A DNA stretch of 30,586 nucleotides from a virus, in IMG/VR virus record IMGVR_UViG_3300050821_023955, positions 1 to 30,586 of that record; one strand, written 5' to 3'. Numbering within the stretch: position 1 is the first letter of the stretch; each line of letters begins with the position of its first letter. The notes beneath the pieces were generated by a model. The model worked only from the letters and a program-made list of their open reading frames with translations, did no database searches and was not told where the DNA came from. A program made the position numbers and the translations under genes. Below, in pieces: positions 21,765 to 29,809 of the stretch.

Positions 21765-22072
21765 CAGGCAAACAGCTCCTTGGCGACGGTGGCGGCGAGA
21801 TCAGGCCCTTCCAGACGCGGCGGACGAGCGGCCATGTAGGCGGTGCCGCCGAACACGAAGCGCGCATAGGGAACGTCGGAAACAATCTCTGCGCCGTCAG
21901 CGGTCTCGCGGACCCGAAAGCTCGCGGCGAGCGTGCCGGTGTCAACCGGGACACCGACCACCCGGGTCTGACGCGCAACCTCAGCGGCGACGACATGGGA
22001 CTGGCCGGCGCGCTCGGTGAGCGTTGCAAGCATGCGGTCAACCGCCGAGGTATCGAACTGAACGTCGATCAC
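21764..22072 (-). CDS. HK97 gp10-like neck/tail completion protein
   Basis: 102 residues. 'VARQTRVVGVPVDTGTLAAS', then 'FRVRETADGAEIVSDVPYAR', then 'FVFGGTAYMAARP' matches the 'P.dTG.L..S...' ... 'v.YA.yve.Gt' pattern of HK97 gp10 family proteins, which help join head and tail. The N-terminal helix 'AVDRMLATLTERAGQ' is as expected. Located directly before the sheath and coupled to both neighbours. Confidence 0.85.
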   Translation of the reverse strand: MIDVQFDTSAVDRMLATLTERAGQSHVVAAEVARQTRVVGVPVDTGTLAASFRVRETADGAEIVSDVPYARFVFGGTAYMAARPPRLEGPDLAATVAKELFA

Positions 22073-22719
22073 GGCAGTGGCTCCTTTACGACGTCGACCT
22101 CGACCGTCTTGGCGCGCGGGTACACGTAGTCGGGCAGGTCGGGCTCGTTCGGCCCGCCGGTCGGGTCCATGAGGTTGTTCGAGCGGACCAGGAAGTTCGA
22201 TGTGCCCTTGAGCAGGTACCGGCCGGCGCGCTGGTCCCCGGGTACCGGCGCCAACGTCATGCCGGTGAAATGAATCCAGTCGAGCGGTTCATCGTGGGCG
22301 TGCTGGACCATCAGCCGCCTGAGGACACCCTCATAGAGCGAGGCGGCACGTCGCGTCTGGCGCGGGTCCTGCCCGCGCACCGTCACCGACACCGCCACGC
22401 GCCACGCGGCGCCGTAGAACCGTGCGGTGCCGCCCCTGACGGAGCCCTGCGCGGTGTCCATCCGAGCGGTCTCTGACACAACCGCCGGCAGCGGGTGGTC
22501 GAGCAGCTCCGCGTCGGTCAGCGCGATCGCCCACTCGCGCGGCTGCTGCAGTTCGATACCGCGCTCCTGCTTGAGGCGCCGTAGGTGCGTGTACATCCAC
22601 GTCTGAGCGACGGCGAGCACCGCGTCGTCAATGTCGACGCTGGTGACGAGCGGACCCCAGCTCGCCAGCCCGAGCTTGGCCTCGGCCTCGGCCGGTTCGA
22701 ATGCGGGCAGGGCGCTCAT
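22069..22719 (-). CDS. Putative head-tail joining / tail terminator protein
   Basis: 216 residues, not recognised with certainty. 'VDIDDAVLAVAQTWMYTHLR' and 'LKQERGIELQQPREWAIALT' form a helical start, followed by beta-rich 'GTARFYGAAWRVAVSVTVRG', then 'RQTRRAASLYEGVLRRLMVQ', and 'WIHFTGMTLAPVPGDQ', resembling tail terminators that act between connector and tube. Its place between the connector-like protein and the gp10-like protein is where such a protein would be expected. The family call is by context. Confidence 0.62.
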   Translation of the reverse strand: MSALPAFEPAEAEAKLGLASWGPLVTSVDIDDAVLAVAQTWMYTHLRRLKQERGIELQQPREWAIALTDAELLDHPLPAVVSETARMDTAQGSVRGGTARFYGAAWRVAVSVTVRGQDPRQTRRAASLYEGVLRRLMVQHAHDEPLDWIHFTGMTLAPVPGDQRAGRYLLKGTSNFLVRSNNLMDPTGGPNEPDLPDYVYPRAKTVEVDVVKEPLP

Positions 22720-23462
22720 ACGAGCCTCAGCGCCCCGGCGCCGATCGCGCCGGCCTCGGCTTCGATGGTTTCGGTCACCGCGGCGATACCCGTGTTGAAC
22801 AGGTCTCGGTAGAGCGCTACCTGTGACTCGTTGATCTGCTCGCGGAAGAACGATCCCTCGATCAGGATGGCGGTGTACAGCGCGATCAGGTGACCGACCT
22901 CGCCGTACACGCTCTCCGGAAACCGCGGCTGTAGCTGCGTGAGCACGGCCGGCGTTGCCTGATCGATCAGCCGCTGCACTTCCTCGGCCGGCGGGCGCGT
23001 GTCATCAGTGAAGTCCGCGTGCTCGAGTACACCCTCGGTGTACGTCCGGGTGCGCACGAGGATCGCCACGTCCTCGACGCTCGGCGCGACCGCATCCGGG
23101 TCGACCTCAGGCCAGTCGGACCCCCAGCCCCAATCGCCGAGCCCGGTGCGAACGAACAGCGGCACGAAGATCTCCACGACCGGCACCGCGCCCGCGTCCA
23201 TCCACACCAGGTTGAACATGCCGGCCGCGAGCGCCGCGGCGAGCGCGGGGTCGACCGCGCCGAACTCAGCCGGCCGCTGCGAGGTGGCGGGCGGTGCCTC
23301 CATCTCCACCGACCAGACAAAGCCGCTCAGCGTGGCGGGACGCCAGTAGCCGACGATCGCGCGGGTGACCGGCACCTCGATACGCGCCCCGAGCTGCACG
23401 TCGCCGAGCCCGGAAGGGTCGATCAGGGTCGCGGTGAACGGGGCGCCGGCCGCTACGTACAT
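22716..23462 (-). CDS. Ig-like domain fused to gp6-like head-tail connector
   Basis: 248 residues. The first 110 are beta-rich and end 'AAGMFNLVWMDAGAVPVVEI', then 'FVPLFVRT', a pattern like an immunoglobulin-type domain. Residues about 125-240 are helical: 'SVEDVAILVRTRTYTEG', then 'TRPPAEEVQRLIDQATPAVL', then 'LIALYTAILIEGSFFREQIN', as in HK97 gp6-type connector (adaptor) proteins that form a ring under the portal. The combination of a connector with an extra beta domain would decorate the neck. It starts in a TGATG overlap. Confidence 0.7.
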   Translation of the reverse strand: MYVAAGAPFTATLIDPSGLGDVQLGARIEVPVTRAIVGYWRPATLSGFVWSVEMEAPPATSQRPAEFGAVDPALAAALAAGMFNLVWMDAGAVPVVEIFVPLFVRTGLGDWGWGSDWPEVDPDAVAPSVEDVAILVRTRTYTEGVLEHADFTDDTRPPAEEVQRLIDQATPAVLTQLQPRFPESVYGEVGHLIALYTAILIEGSFFREQINESQVALYRDLFNTGIAAVTETIEAEAGAIGAGALRLV

Positions 23463-23722
23463 CAGCCACCTGACCGCCTGGTGCGCCGGCCGCCACCGGT
23501 CGGCTTGGCCTGCTCCTTTGCCTCAGTGTCCGGCTCGGGCTCAGGCTCGGGCTCGGCCGCGGCTACCTCTTCCAGCGGCGCGTCGACCTCGCCCTCAAAC
23601 GCGCCGCTCTCGACTTCCAGGTGGTCCGGGATCGGCTTGCCCGCGAAGATGCGACGGCGGACCTTGACCCCGCCGCCCATGTCCTCTAGGCCGTAGGTAT
23701 CACGCCGCGCGATGCGCACCAT
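23462..23722 (-). CDS. Small protein with acidic Pro-rich tail, head region
   Basis: 86 residues. 'GGVKVRRRIFAGKPIPDHLE' is a short beta motif common in small phage head proteins. It is followed by Glu/Pro-rich 'AAEPEPEPEPDTEAKEQ' and an Arg/Gly-rich end ('GGGRRTRRSGG'). It lies directly after the capsid gene, a usual place for a small head-completion or decoration protein; the function is unknown. Confidence 0.65.
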   Translation of the reverse strand: MVRIARRDTYGLEDMGGGVKVRRRIFAGKPIPDHLEVESGAFEGEVDAPLEEVAAAEPEPEPEPDTEAKEQAKPTGGGRRTRRSGG

Positions 23723-23723
23723 C

Positions 23724-25109
23724 TCAGTCGCCGTTGTCTTCGTCGGCGACGACGCCGGTGAGGTCCGCGATGGCGAAGCTCGACGGCCGCCACACGGGGA
23801 ACGCGATCCGCGTCTCCGCGAGGATCGTCACCCGGTTGCGAACGAAGTCGTCCTGATCGCTGTCGCTGGTCTTGACGTTCACACCTTCGCGAACGAGCAG
23901 CGAGCAGCCCATCGAGTCGCCGACCAGCGGCTTGGTCGCCGGGATGGCGCGGCTTGTCGTGAGCACGAGGCCCCAGATCGTTTGCGCCGCGATGCCGCCC
24001 GGCAACTGGCCCGGGGTGCCGTAGATGTAGTTGCCGTTCGCGTTCTTCATGAGGAGGAGGTTCTGCCACGTGATCGGGTTCAGAGCCGCGAAGTTCGGCT
24101 CGCCGTCAGAGAGCACGATCACCGTGATCGCGCGCAGCACGACGTCGGCGATGTTGTCGTCGGCCTCTGCCGCCGCCTGGCCGACGCCGACGGTGTTGTA
24201 GATGCCGGTCAGGTTCTGGCCGGTGCCGCTGCCGTTGAGAACCTGCGCGAGCACCTTGCGGCGCACGTCGAACGGCAGCAGCATGTTGAGCATCGACCCG
24301 AGCCCGGCCGTGTCATCGAGCGCCGCGCGCTGGACCTTGATCCAGCCGGCGATCGTGCGGACCGGCGCCGAGGCGTCCAGCAGGGTCAGCCCGGACTGCG
24401 GCTTGATGGAGCCCTCGGCGACAACGTCGGCGTGGCCGGGGATCGCGATCACCTGCACGTACTCGACGCTGTTTGAGTCCGTCGTGCCGGCCGGGATCAT
24501 GTCCAGCAGCGACAGGCTCATGAGGTTCGGGGGAACGATGCCCTGGTAGTCCGGGCGGATCGCCCCGCCCATCCCGCCGGAACCGATCGGACCCGGGGGC
24601 GCCGTCGGCAGCTCCGCGGCCAACGACCGCGAGCGCAGGAAGCTCAGGGCCTCGTCGCGGTTGGCGAGCTGGCCCAGCTCGATCGTGCCGAACTTGCCCG
24701 TCGAGGAGAACAGGCCGCGTTGCCGCGCCTCGGTGTAGGCCGCTGAGCCGGCGAGCAACCGGTGGCCGTTCCAGCCGGCTGCACCCTGCTGCGCTGCCGC
24801 GCCGAGCGTCTCCGCGTGGCCGTTGTCGTGACCGTTGGACTCGCCCAGCAGCCGCAGTAGCGCGACCTCGGAATCCTGGTGGGAGGCGATCTCATCCCTG
24901 AGGTCACCGACCTTCTTGACCGCCTGCTCGGCGGCCTTGAACTCCGATGTCTCGGTCAGCTTCACGTCCTCGGCGAAGTTCGCGCCGCCGAATGCTTCCT
25001 TGGCGGCGTCCTGTTCCTTGCGTGCCGCGACCAGACGGCTGCGCAGATCCGCGAGCTGCTCGCGTATGCGCTGGAGTTGGTCGCGGATTCCGCTGTCTGC
25101 GACGGGCAT
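23724..25109 (-). CDS. Major capsid protein, HK97 fold, with N-terminal scaffolding region
   Basis: 461 residues. The first ~80 residues form a charged coiled coil ('RDQLQRIREQLADLRSRLVA', then 'RKEQDAAKEAFGG'), the delta domain that acts as scaffold and is normally removed by the head protease. The rest is the HK97 capsid fold: 'AEGSIKPQSGLTLLDASAPV', then 'RTIAGWIKVQRAALDDTAGL', 'VRRKVLAQVLNGSGTGQNLT', then 'GIYNTVGVGQ', 'TTSRAIPATKPLVGDSMGCS', and 'ILAETRIAFPVWRPSSFA' at the end. AGGAGG lies five bases before the ATG, the best ribosome-binding site in the window together with that of the tail tube. Confidence 0.93.
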   Translation of the reverse strand: MPVADSGIRDQLQRIREQLADLRSRLVAARKEQDAAKEAFGGANFAEDVKLTETSEFKAAEQAVKKVGDLRDEIASHQDSEVALLRLLGESNGHDNGHAETLGAAAQQGAAGWNGHRLLAGSAAYTEARQRGLFSSTGKFGTIELGQLANRDEALSFLRSRSLAAELPTAPPGPIGSGGMGGAIRPDYQGIVPPNLMSLSLLDMIPAGTTDSNSVEYVQVIAIPGHADVVAEGSIKPQSGLTLLDASAPVRTIAGWIKVQRAALDDTAGLGSMLNMLLPFDVRRKVLAQVLNGSGTGQNLTGIYNTVGVGQAAAEADDNIADVVLRAITVIVLSDGEPNFAALNPITWQNLLLMKNANGNYIYGTPGQLPGGIAAQTIWGLVLTTSRAIPATKPLVGDSMGCSLLVREGVNVKTSDSDQDDFVRNRVTILAETRIAFPVWRPSSFAIADLTGVVADEDNGD

Positions 25110-25114
25110 TGCGT

Positions 25115-25120
25115 CCTCCT
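25115..25120 (-). promoter_or_regulatory. Strong ribosome-binding site of the major capsid gene
   Basis: AGGAGG, then ACGCA and ATG. The hexamer lies in the 16-base gap between the protease stop and the capsid start, so the capsid gene has its own strong initiation site rather than relying on coupling. Confidence 0.7.
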
Positions 25121-25125
25121 AGTGG

Positions 25126-26469
25126 TTAGGGCTGTTGGCCCATCACGGCCAGCAGGCGCTCCCTTTCGGTCGACGTGTACGTGACTGGTTCAGGTGATGG
25201 ATCGAGATCGACCGACGCTTCGCTGCGGCGCCGCTCGAGCGCGGCGCGGCCGGCGGGGCTCGCGACCCTGCGCACGGTGTCCCCGAGCGTGCCGACGGCA
25301 TCCGCGAGCCCGGCGGCCCTGGCCTGGCGCGCGTGGAACATGCGCCCGCCGCCGAACGCGGCGCCGTCATATGCCGGGACGTCGACGCCACGGCCGCGGG
25401 CGACCGCGCGGACGAACATGCGGTAGTAATCGTCCACGTCGCTCTGCATCGCGGCGCGTGCCTCGTCGCCGAGCGGCTCGTAGGGGTTGTCCTCGACCTT
25501 GTACTTGCCGGCTGAGATCAGGGTCGGCTTGATGCCGGCCTGCTCGTGCGCGGCGGACAGGTCGAGGTGACGCTGGTAGACGCCGACCGAGCCGACTTCG
25601 CCGGAGTCGGTCACGACAATCTCGTCGGCCTGTGACGCGAGCCAGTAGGCCGCGCTGGCGACCTGCGTGTTCGCGACCGCGACGATTGGCTTGGTCGCGC
25701 GCGCCGCGCGGATCTGGTCGGCGGTCTCGGGGATCTGGTCGACCATTCCGCCGGGCGAGTCAATGTCCATCACGATCACGTCGACCTCGGGGTCAAGGGC
25801 GGCGTCTGAGAATTGGGTCTGGAAGGTCTGCAGGCCGCCGCCGCCGAACAGCAGCGCGAACAGGCCGCCCATCTGCGGCATCAGCACGCCCTTGAGTGAC
25901 ACGACCGCGACACCGCCGCCGCTCCGGGACGGCCGGCGCGGCTGCGCGGCCTCGGTTGCGAGCTGCGTTTCGGTGTCGATCAGCGCGGTGTCGAGCGCGT
26001 ACAGCGCCCCGAGCACGCGCCGGTCAATCGCCCAGGCGCGGTGGTCGGCGAATAGGCGCACGCCGGCTGTGAGCACGGCCTCAGGCAGCGTGGCCACGCG
26101 GCTGGCGACGAACTCGTCACGCTCGGCTTCGCTGCTGCTGTCGCGCTCGTCGTTGAATCTGTCTATGTGGCGTTGAAGGACCGAGCGGACGTCGTCGCGA
26201 TCGGCCTCAGGAACGCGCGACTGCGGCAGCCGTGACAGCGCGTTTCGGCAGCCGTTGACGTTCGCGGAGGCAACGCGGCCGTTGTTGAGCACCTCGTGGT
26301 GCGGGAGCGCGTAGGCGGCCTTCGTGTCCTCGTCGCCGTCGGGGTCGCGCCAGGCGTACATGCGCTCAAAGACGGCGCGGCCGGCGTCGTTGTCAATGCG
26401 CGCCTCGCTGGCGGGGCCGTCCCACGGCTGGTCAACGACAGGGGTGTTGCGGAACGGAGTCGCGGGCAC
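25126..26469 (-). CDS. Head maturation protease, S49 (SppA/SohB) family, with N-terminal domain
   Basis: 447 residues. Residues 185-400 are an S49 serine protease: 'VAVVSLKGVLMP', 'VDVIVMDIDSPGGMVDQIPE', nucleophile S272 in 'NTQVASAAYWLASQ', 'GEVGSVGVYQRHLDL', and Lys partner K322 in 'ISAGKYKVEDNPYEPL'. Residues 35-110 ('MYAWRDPDGDEDTKAAYALP', then 'HHEV', then 'GCRNALSRLPQSRVPEADRD') resemble a domain found at the start of several phage head proteins, here fused to the protease. The GTG start is the only one between an upstream in-frame stop and the domain. It sits before the capsid gene, whose delta domain it should remove. Confidence 0.9.
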   Translation of the reverse strand: MPATPFRNTPVVDQPWDGPASEARIDNDAGRAVFERMYAWRDPDGDEDTKAAYALPHHEVLNNGRVASANVNGCRNALSRLPQSRVPEADRDDVRSVLQRHIDRFNDERDSSSEAERDEFVASRVATLPEAVLTAGVRLFADHRAWAIDRRVLGALYALDTALIDTETQLATEAAQPRRPSRSGGGVAVVSLKGVLMPQMGGLFALLFGGGGLQTFQTQFSDAALDPEVDVIVMDIDSPGGMVDQIPETADQIRAARATKPIVAVANTQVASAAYWLASQADEIVVTDSGEVGSVGVYQRHLDLSAAHEQAGIKPTLISAGKYKVEDNPYEPLGDEARAAMQSDVDDYYRMFVRAVARGRGVDVPAYDGAAFGGGRMFHARQARAAGLADAVGTLGDTVRRVASPAGRAALERRRSEASVDLDPSPEPVTYTSTERERLLAVMGQQP

Positions 26470-26502
26470 TCCCGCGACGTTTACCGGCTCTGAGCGGCCT
26501 TT
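26470..26502. other. Gap between zinc-finger gene and protease
   Basis: 33 bases. It includes a short dyad, GGCC-TTTTTA-GGCC. This could be a weak stem-loop, but it is too short and too weak in pairs to call a terminator, and the protease gene lies directly after it in the same operon. Confidence 0.35.
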
Positions 26503-26751
26503 TTAGGCCTGAGGGCGGTTTCGCAGTATCGCCGGATATCTTGCGGCCGTGTTGCCGACCATCGCGAAATGCGCGCTCGTGTCGCCGCAGGAGCGCGTGT
26601 GCCCGGAGCGTAGGTTGCCCGCCCAGACGGCGGTCCGCCGGCCGCAGTCACACCGGCACCAGTAGCGCGACTCACGCCAGTCGTTCTGTCCCTCGATGCC
26701 CTCGACAGTGAGCATCCCGAACCGCTGGCCGCTGAGTGACCCGCGGATCAT
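26503..26751 (-). CDS. Small zinc-finger-like phage protein
   Basis: 82 residues from the ATG overlapping the portal stop (ATGA); a longer frame mirrors the portal end. The pattern 'LSGQRFGMLTVEG', 'YWCRCDCGRRTAVWAGNLRS', 'GHTRSCGD' matches a small protein seen in many phages, with Cys at 32, 34, 36 and 55, likely to bind zinc. The last Cys of the usual S-C-G-C motif is Asp57 here. Its function is unknown; relatives often lie near homing HNH or AP2 genes, so it may be a moron gene inserted between portal and protease. Confidence 0.72.
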   Translation of the reverse strand: MIRGSLSGQRFGMLTVEGIEGQNDWRESRYWCRCDCGRRTAVWAGNLRSGHTRSCGDTSAHFAMVGNTAARYPAILRNRPQA

Positions 26752-28178
26752 GCCAACGCTAGGTCGTAGTCGCGGTCCTTTGAGCGCACGTGCAGTCGGT
26801 GGCCGACCGGCTGCGATGAACCGGGCCACGTCGCCGTGGGCATCGGCGGCGAGCCGACCGGCTGCAGGTTGTTGAACGGCAGGTAGAACTGATCCATCCC
26901 GGGGGAGACCGACTTGGCCATGTTGAGCACGCCGCGGCCCTCGTTGGGGGTCATCAGCGCCGAGCTGATGGCTTCGCGCAGCGCCTGGATTTCCTGTAGC
27001 CGGTCGCCGCGGAGCACCACGCCGAAGTCGAACTCGACAAAGATGTCGGGCTCGGCCATCAGCCGCCAGACGAGCTGCGCGTTGACCGCCGCTTCAAGCA
27101 GGATCAGCGGCGGCCCGAGGCACTCGGTGTAGATCATCTCCCGCTGGGTCTCGATATTGCTGTAGGTCGCCCGGTCGAGAATTCCGAGCATCGGCGGCGG
27201 GATCATGTAGACGCCGCAGATCTCCTCGCGGACGACTCGGCGCTGCTCCATCAGCTCGGCCTCAAATGAGGCGTGCGTCAGCGGTTTCCAGTCAAGGCCG
27301 GGCGGCAGCAGCGCCGGCTTGCCGGCGTTCTCAGGCCCGGCGTAGATCTGGTTCAGGTCGGCGCGGAGCTGGTTGAGAACCTGCTGGCGCTCCGCGCGCC
27401 CGAGACCCAGAAACTCGTTCGACTGAGTCACCGCGGACGGCGGGCGGCCGGCGTTGGCGAAGGTCGCACGGGTGAAGCGCTGCGCCGCGTCCTCGATCTG
27501 GATGGAAACGCCGAGCTGCTGTAGCGGTGACACGCCGAGCGGGCCGGCGGGCGACCAGTAGGCGATGTGGAGCACGTTGTCGACCGACACCTCGCGCATC
27601 AGGTCGGGCTCATCGACGTCGAGCTTGAACCCCTGTAGCGAGTCCCGCCAGGCGTAGATCGGTGAGCAGTAGCGCCAGTCCTTCGGCGTAAAGGTGATCG
27701 CGTCGTTCGCGCCGGACTCGATGTGCGTGACGGAGTTACCGTGCACGAGCACCGGGCCGAGCAGCGACATGATCAGCTGCGGCGCCGAGCGGCCGTCCTG
27801 GTGCAGGATCGCGGCAGCGAGCGGATGGTCCCATTCCCGCAGCCGCGTCCGGTCGGCGGGGTCGATGCCCTCTCGCCGGTAGACCTTCAATGGCACTCTG
27901 ATGGCCCACGTCAGCATGCGCATCACCGCCGCGGCGATCCACGGCTGGGCCATGAACAGGCGGGCGAACGATACGGGCCGGCCGCCGACTGTCCACAGCG
28001 CGATCGGCGGGTCGTACTCGCTCCAGGAGGCGCTGTTCAGGTCGCCGCGCCCGGGCGCGACCTGCACCCTGCCGGTGCCGACGTTGTCCGGTGTCGGCCA
28101 CACCGGGCCGGCATGGCGCTCGCGGCGCCGCTCCTCTAGCCGCGCGACCCGATCCTCACGCTCTTGCTGTGTCTCCAT
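26748..28178 (-). CDS. Portal protein, HK97 family
   Basis: 476 residues. Twelve copies form the ring through which DNA enters the head. 'SFARLFMAQPWIAAAVMRML', then 'TWAIRVPLKVYRR', 'LIMSLLGPVLVHGNSVTHIE', 'VLHIAYWSPAGPLGVSPLQQ', 'FANAGRPPSAVTQSNE' and 'EICGVYMIPPPMLGILDRAT', then 'YSNIETQREMIYTECLGP' are clear family motifs in the right order. The C-terminus is Pro-rich. It starts four bases after the large terminase stop, which is the normal head gene order. Confidence 0.94.
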   Translation of the reverse strand: METQQEREDRVARLEERRRERHAGPVWPTPDNVGTGRVQVAPGRGDLNSASWSEYDPPIALWTVGGRPVSFARLFMAQPWIAAAVMRMLTWAIRVPLKVYRREGIDPADRTRLREWDHPLAAAILHQDGRSAPQLIMSLLGPVLVHGNSVTHIESGANDAITFTPKDWRYCSPIYAWRDSLQGFKLDVDEPDLMREVSVDNVLHIAYWSPAGPLGVSPLQQLGVSIQIEDAAQRFTRATFANAGRPPSAVTQSNEFLGLGRAERQQVLNQLRADLNQIYAGPENAGKPALLPPGLDWKPLTHASFEAELMEQRRVVREEICGVYMIPPPMLGILDRATYSNIETQREMIYTECLGPPLILLEAAVNAQLVWRLMAEPDIFVEFDFGVVLRGDRLQEIQALREAISSALMTPNEGRGVLNMAKSVSPGMDQFYLPFNNLQPVGSPPMPTATWPGSSQPVGHRLHVRSKDRDYDLALA

Positions 28179-28181
28179 CGC

Positions 28182-29708
28182 TTACAACGGTTCGATCCTG
28201 TAATCCGACAGGTTGCCAGCTAAACGCGGCGGCGTCGAATCAGGTACGAGCGCCCGCGCTTCCCAGGCAAGTACAGCAGCGAGTGCGGCAGCAATCGGCG
28301 CGTCATGTTGGAGGTCCGGTGCGAGGTACATGTGACCGCGGGAGATGCTGACGCGCGCCGCCAGGATTGCGGCCCCTAGGCGTCGGTCGCCGTCGTGGGT
28401 GACTTGCCCGGAGCGCGCGTCGGCGCGGAACCGTTTGACGATCTGCTCGGTGCGAGGGCTCGCCAGCTCAGCGTGAACTTCGACCACTCGCTTGCGCCCC
28501 ATGTCCCGGCGCCAGCCGTCCGCGAGCGAGCGCCACTCCGGGCTCGTTGAGGAGAACACGACGTTGACGCGGTACTCGGCGACCGCGCGCTGTAGAGCCG
28601 CGTCGGCCTGCTCGTGGGAGTCAGGCTCGCCGGCCTCGCCGGCCCCGATAGTGAACAGGCTGCCGTCCCGCCGGCAGGCGACAAGCGCCCAGCTATCCGA
28701 CGCGCGGAACCCGAGCGTCACTTGGTCGTTGCGGTCGATGGTCAGGGCGACGTCTTCAAGCGCGCGCCACTCCTCCAAGGTGAGAAACGCGCCCGCGCTC
28801 GACGCCCAGACACAGCCGTGTAGCTGCAGGAACCGGCCCGGGGTGAGCTTCGGTGACTTTGACAGCGCCGCGAGCCGCTCGGTCGATATCCACGACGCGG
28901 GGTTGGCGGCGCGCACCGCGTCCATGTCCTCCGGATCGTCAGTGTTGGCGCAGTAGTTGTAGACCAGGGTCCGGGACTCGTGGTGCCGGGAGATCGTCAG
29001 CCCGCGGTGCACCCGTTCCAGTTGCCCGTCGCGCTCGTTTGAATCGAGGAGCTGCCCGAGGATGCCCTCGACCCGCTCGTGCGGCTCGCCGGCGTGGCTG
29101 ATGACGAACACGCGCGCCGCCTCGCGGGTCAGCTCGCCGGCCGTCGCGATATCCGCCCAGGTGCGGCGACGGCGCGGCGTGTTCCATTCCGCCAGCTCGT
29201 CCACCACGACGGTCGACGGGTTGTAGCCGGCGGCGGCGCCCGTGTCACCGGACACGCGGTAGAGCGTGCCGAAGGTGCCGATGTGCGCTATCTGCCCCTC
29301 GTGCTCACGGATGATTAGCCGCGCACCCAGCCACGGGTCGGACTTGACGTAGCGCACGGCCGCGTCGAACAGCCGGCCCGCCTGCTTGTCGGTCGCGGCA
29401 GCGAGCAGGATCTCCGGGGCGCCGTCGTTCTCAACCAGCTCGTACAGCGCATAGGCGGCCAGCAGCGCGGTCTTGCCGTTCTTCTTCGGCAGCACGAGCA
29501 CGACGGTCTGCCAGTAGGCAACGTCCTCGTCCAGCTCGGCGAGCGCCTCGTCCATCATCGGCCGCTGCCAGTCGGGCTCGAGTATCAGCGGCAGGCCGGC
29601 GAACCGGTCCGTTGATTGAAAGCAGTGCTCGGCGCACCACCAGGCGAAGTGCTCGCCGCGGGTGGCCTCCGCGTAGCCCTCCCAGCGTTCGCGGGCTACG
29701 ACGACCAC
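28182..29708 (-). CDS. terL: Terminase large subunit with altered nuclease site
   Basis: 508 residues. The packaging motor. The ATPase is intact: Walker A 'VLVLPKKNGKTALLAAY' (70-86), Walker B 'STVVVDELAEW' (165-175), coupling motif region 'VFVISHAGEP'. The C-terminal half aligns well with RNase H-like terminase nucleases, but the usual acids are absent: the family 'GFDGS' is 'GFRAS' (R335), the second-strand 'ADP' is 'SSTSP' (386-390), and the final 'KIDAAVA' is 'DAPIAAALA' (469-477). The surrounding 'THDGDRRLG' is kept. The start is GTG. Followed closely by the portal. Confidence 0.9.
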   Translation of the reverse strand: MVVVARERWEGYAEATRGEHFAWWCAEHCFQSTDRFAGLPLILEPDWQRPMMDEALAELDEDVAYWQTVVLVLPKKNGKTALLAAYALYELVENDGAPEILLAAATDKQAGRLFDAAVRYVKSDPWLGARLIIREHEGQIAHIGTFGTLYRVSGDTGAAAGYNPSTVVVDELAEWNTPRRRRTWADIATAGELTREAARVFVISHAGEPHERVEGILGQLLDSNERDGQLERVHRGLTISRHHESRTLVYNYCANTDDPEDMDAVRAANPASWISTERLAALSKSPKLTPGRFLQLHGCVWASSAGAFLTLEEWRALEDVALTIDRNDQVTLGFRASDSWALVACRRDGSLFTIGAGEAGEPDSHEQADAALQRAVAEYRVNVVFSSTSPEWRSLADGWRRDMGRKRVVEVHAELASPRTEQIVKRFRADARSGQVTHDGDRRLGAAILAARVSISRGHMYLAPDLQHDAPIAAALAAVLAWEARALVPDSTPPRLAGNLSDYRIEPL

Positions 29709-29809
29709 TTAGCGCCCGCGCTGCCCGCCATGCTCGGGCCTCGGGGCGCATTGCCCCTTGCTGCTCTCGGGTCGAGCCCGTGCCCGCGCGGGCGCCTGGT
29801 CGTATTTCA
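29709..29809. other. Intergenic gap between small and large terminase genes
   Basis: About 100 bases with no gene. It holds the dyad GGGGC-GCATT-GCCCC (29744-29758) and the 12-base palindrome GCCCGCGCGGGC (29783-29794). Such symmetry beside terminase genes could be a packaging (cos/pac) or RNA structure, but both are common by chance at this GC content. Confidence 0.4.

Noticed and set aside
21214-22020. 268-residue plus-strand open frame
   Set aside because: Arg/Ser/Pro-rich complement of the sheath and neck genes, with no domain and no start signal.
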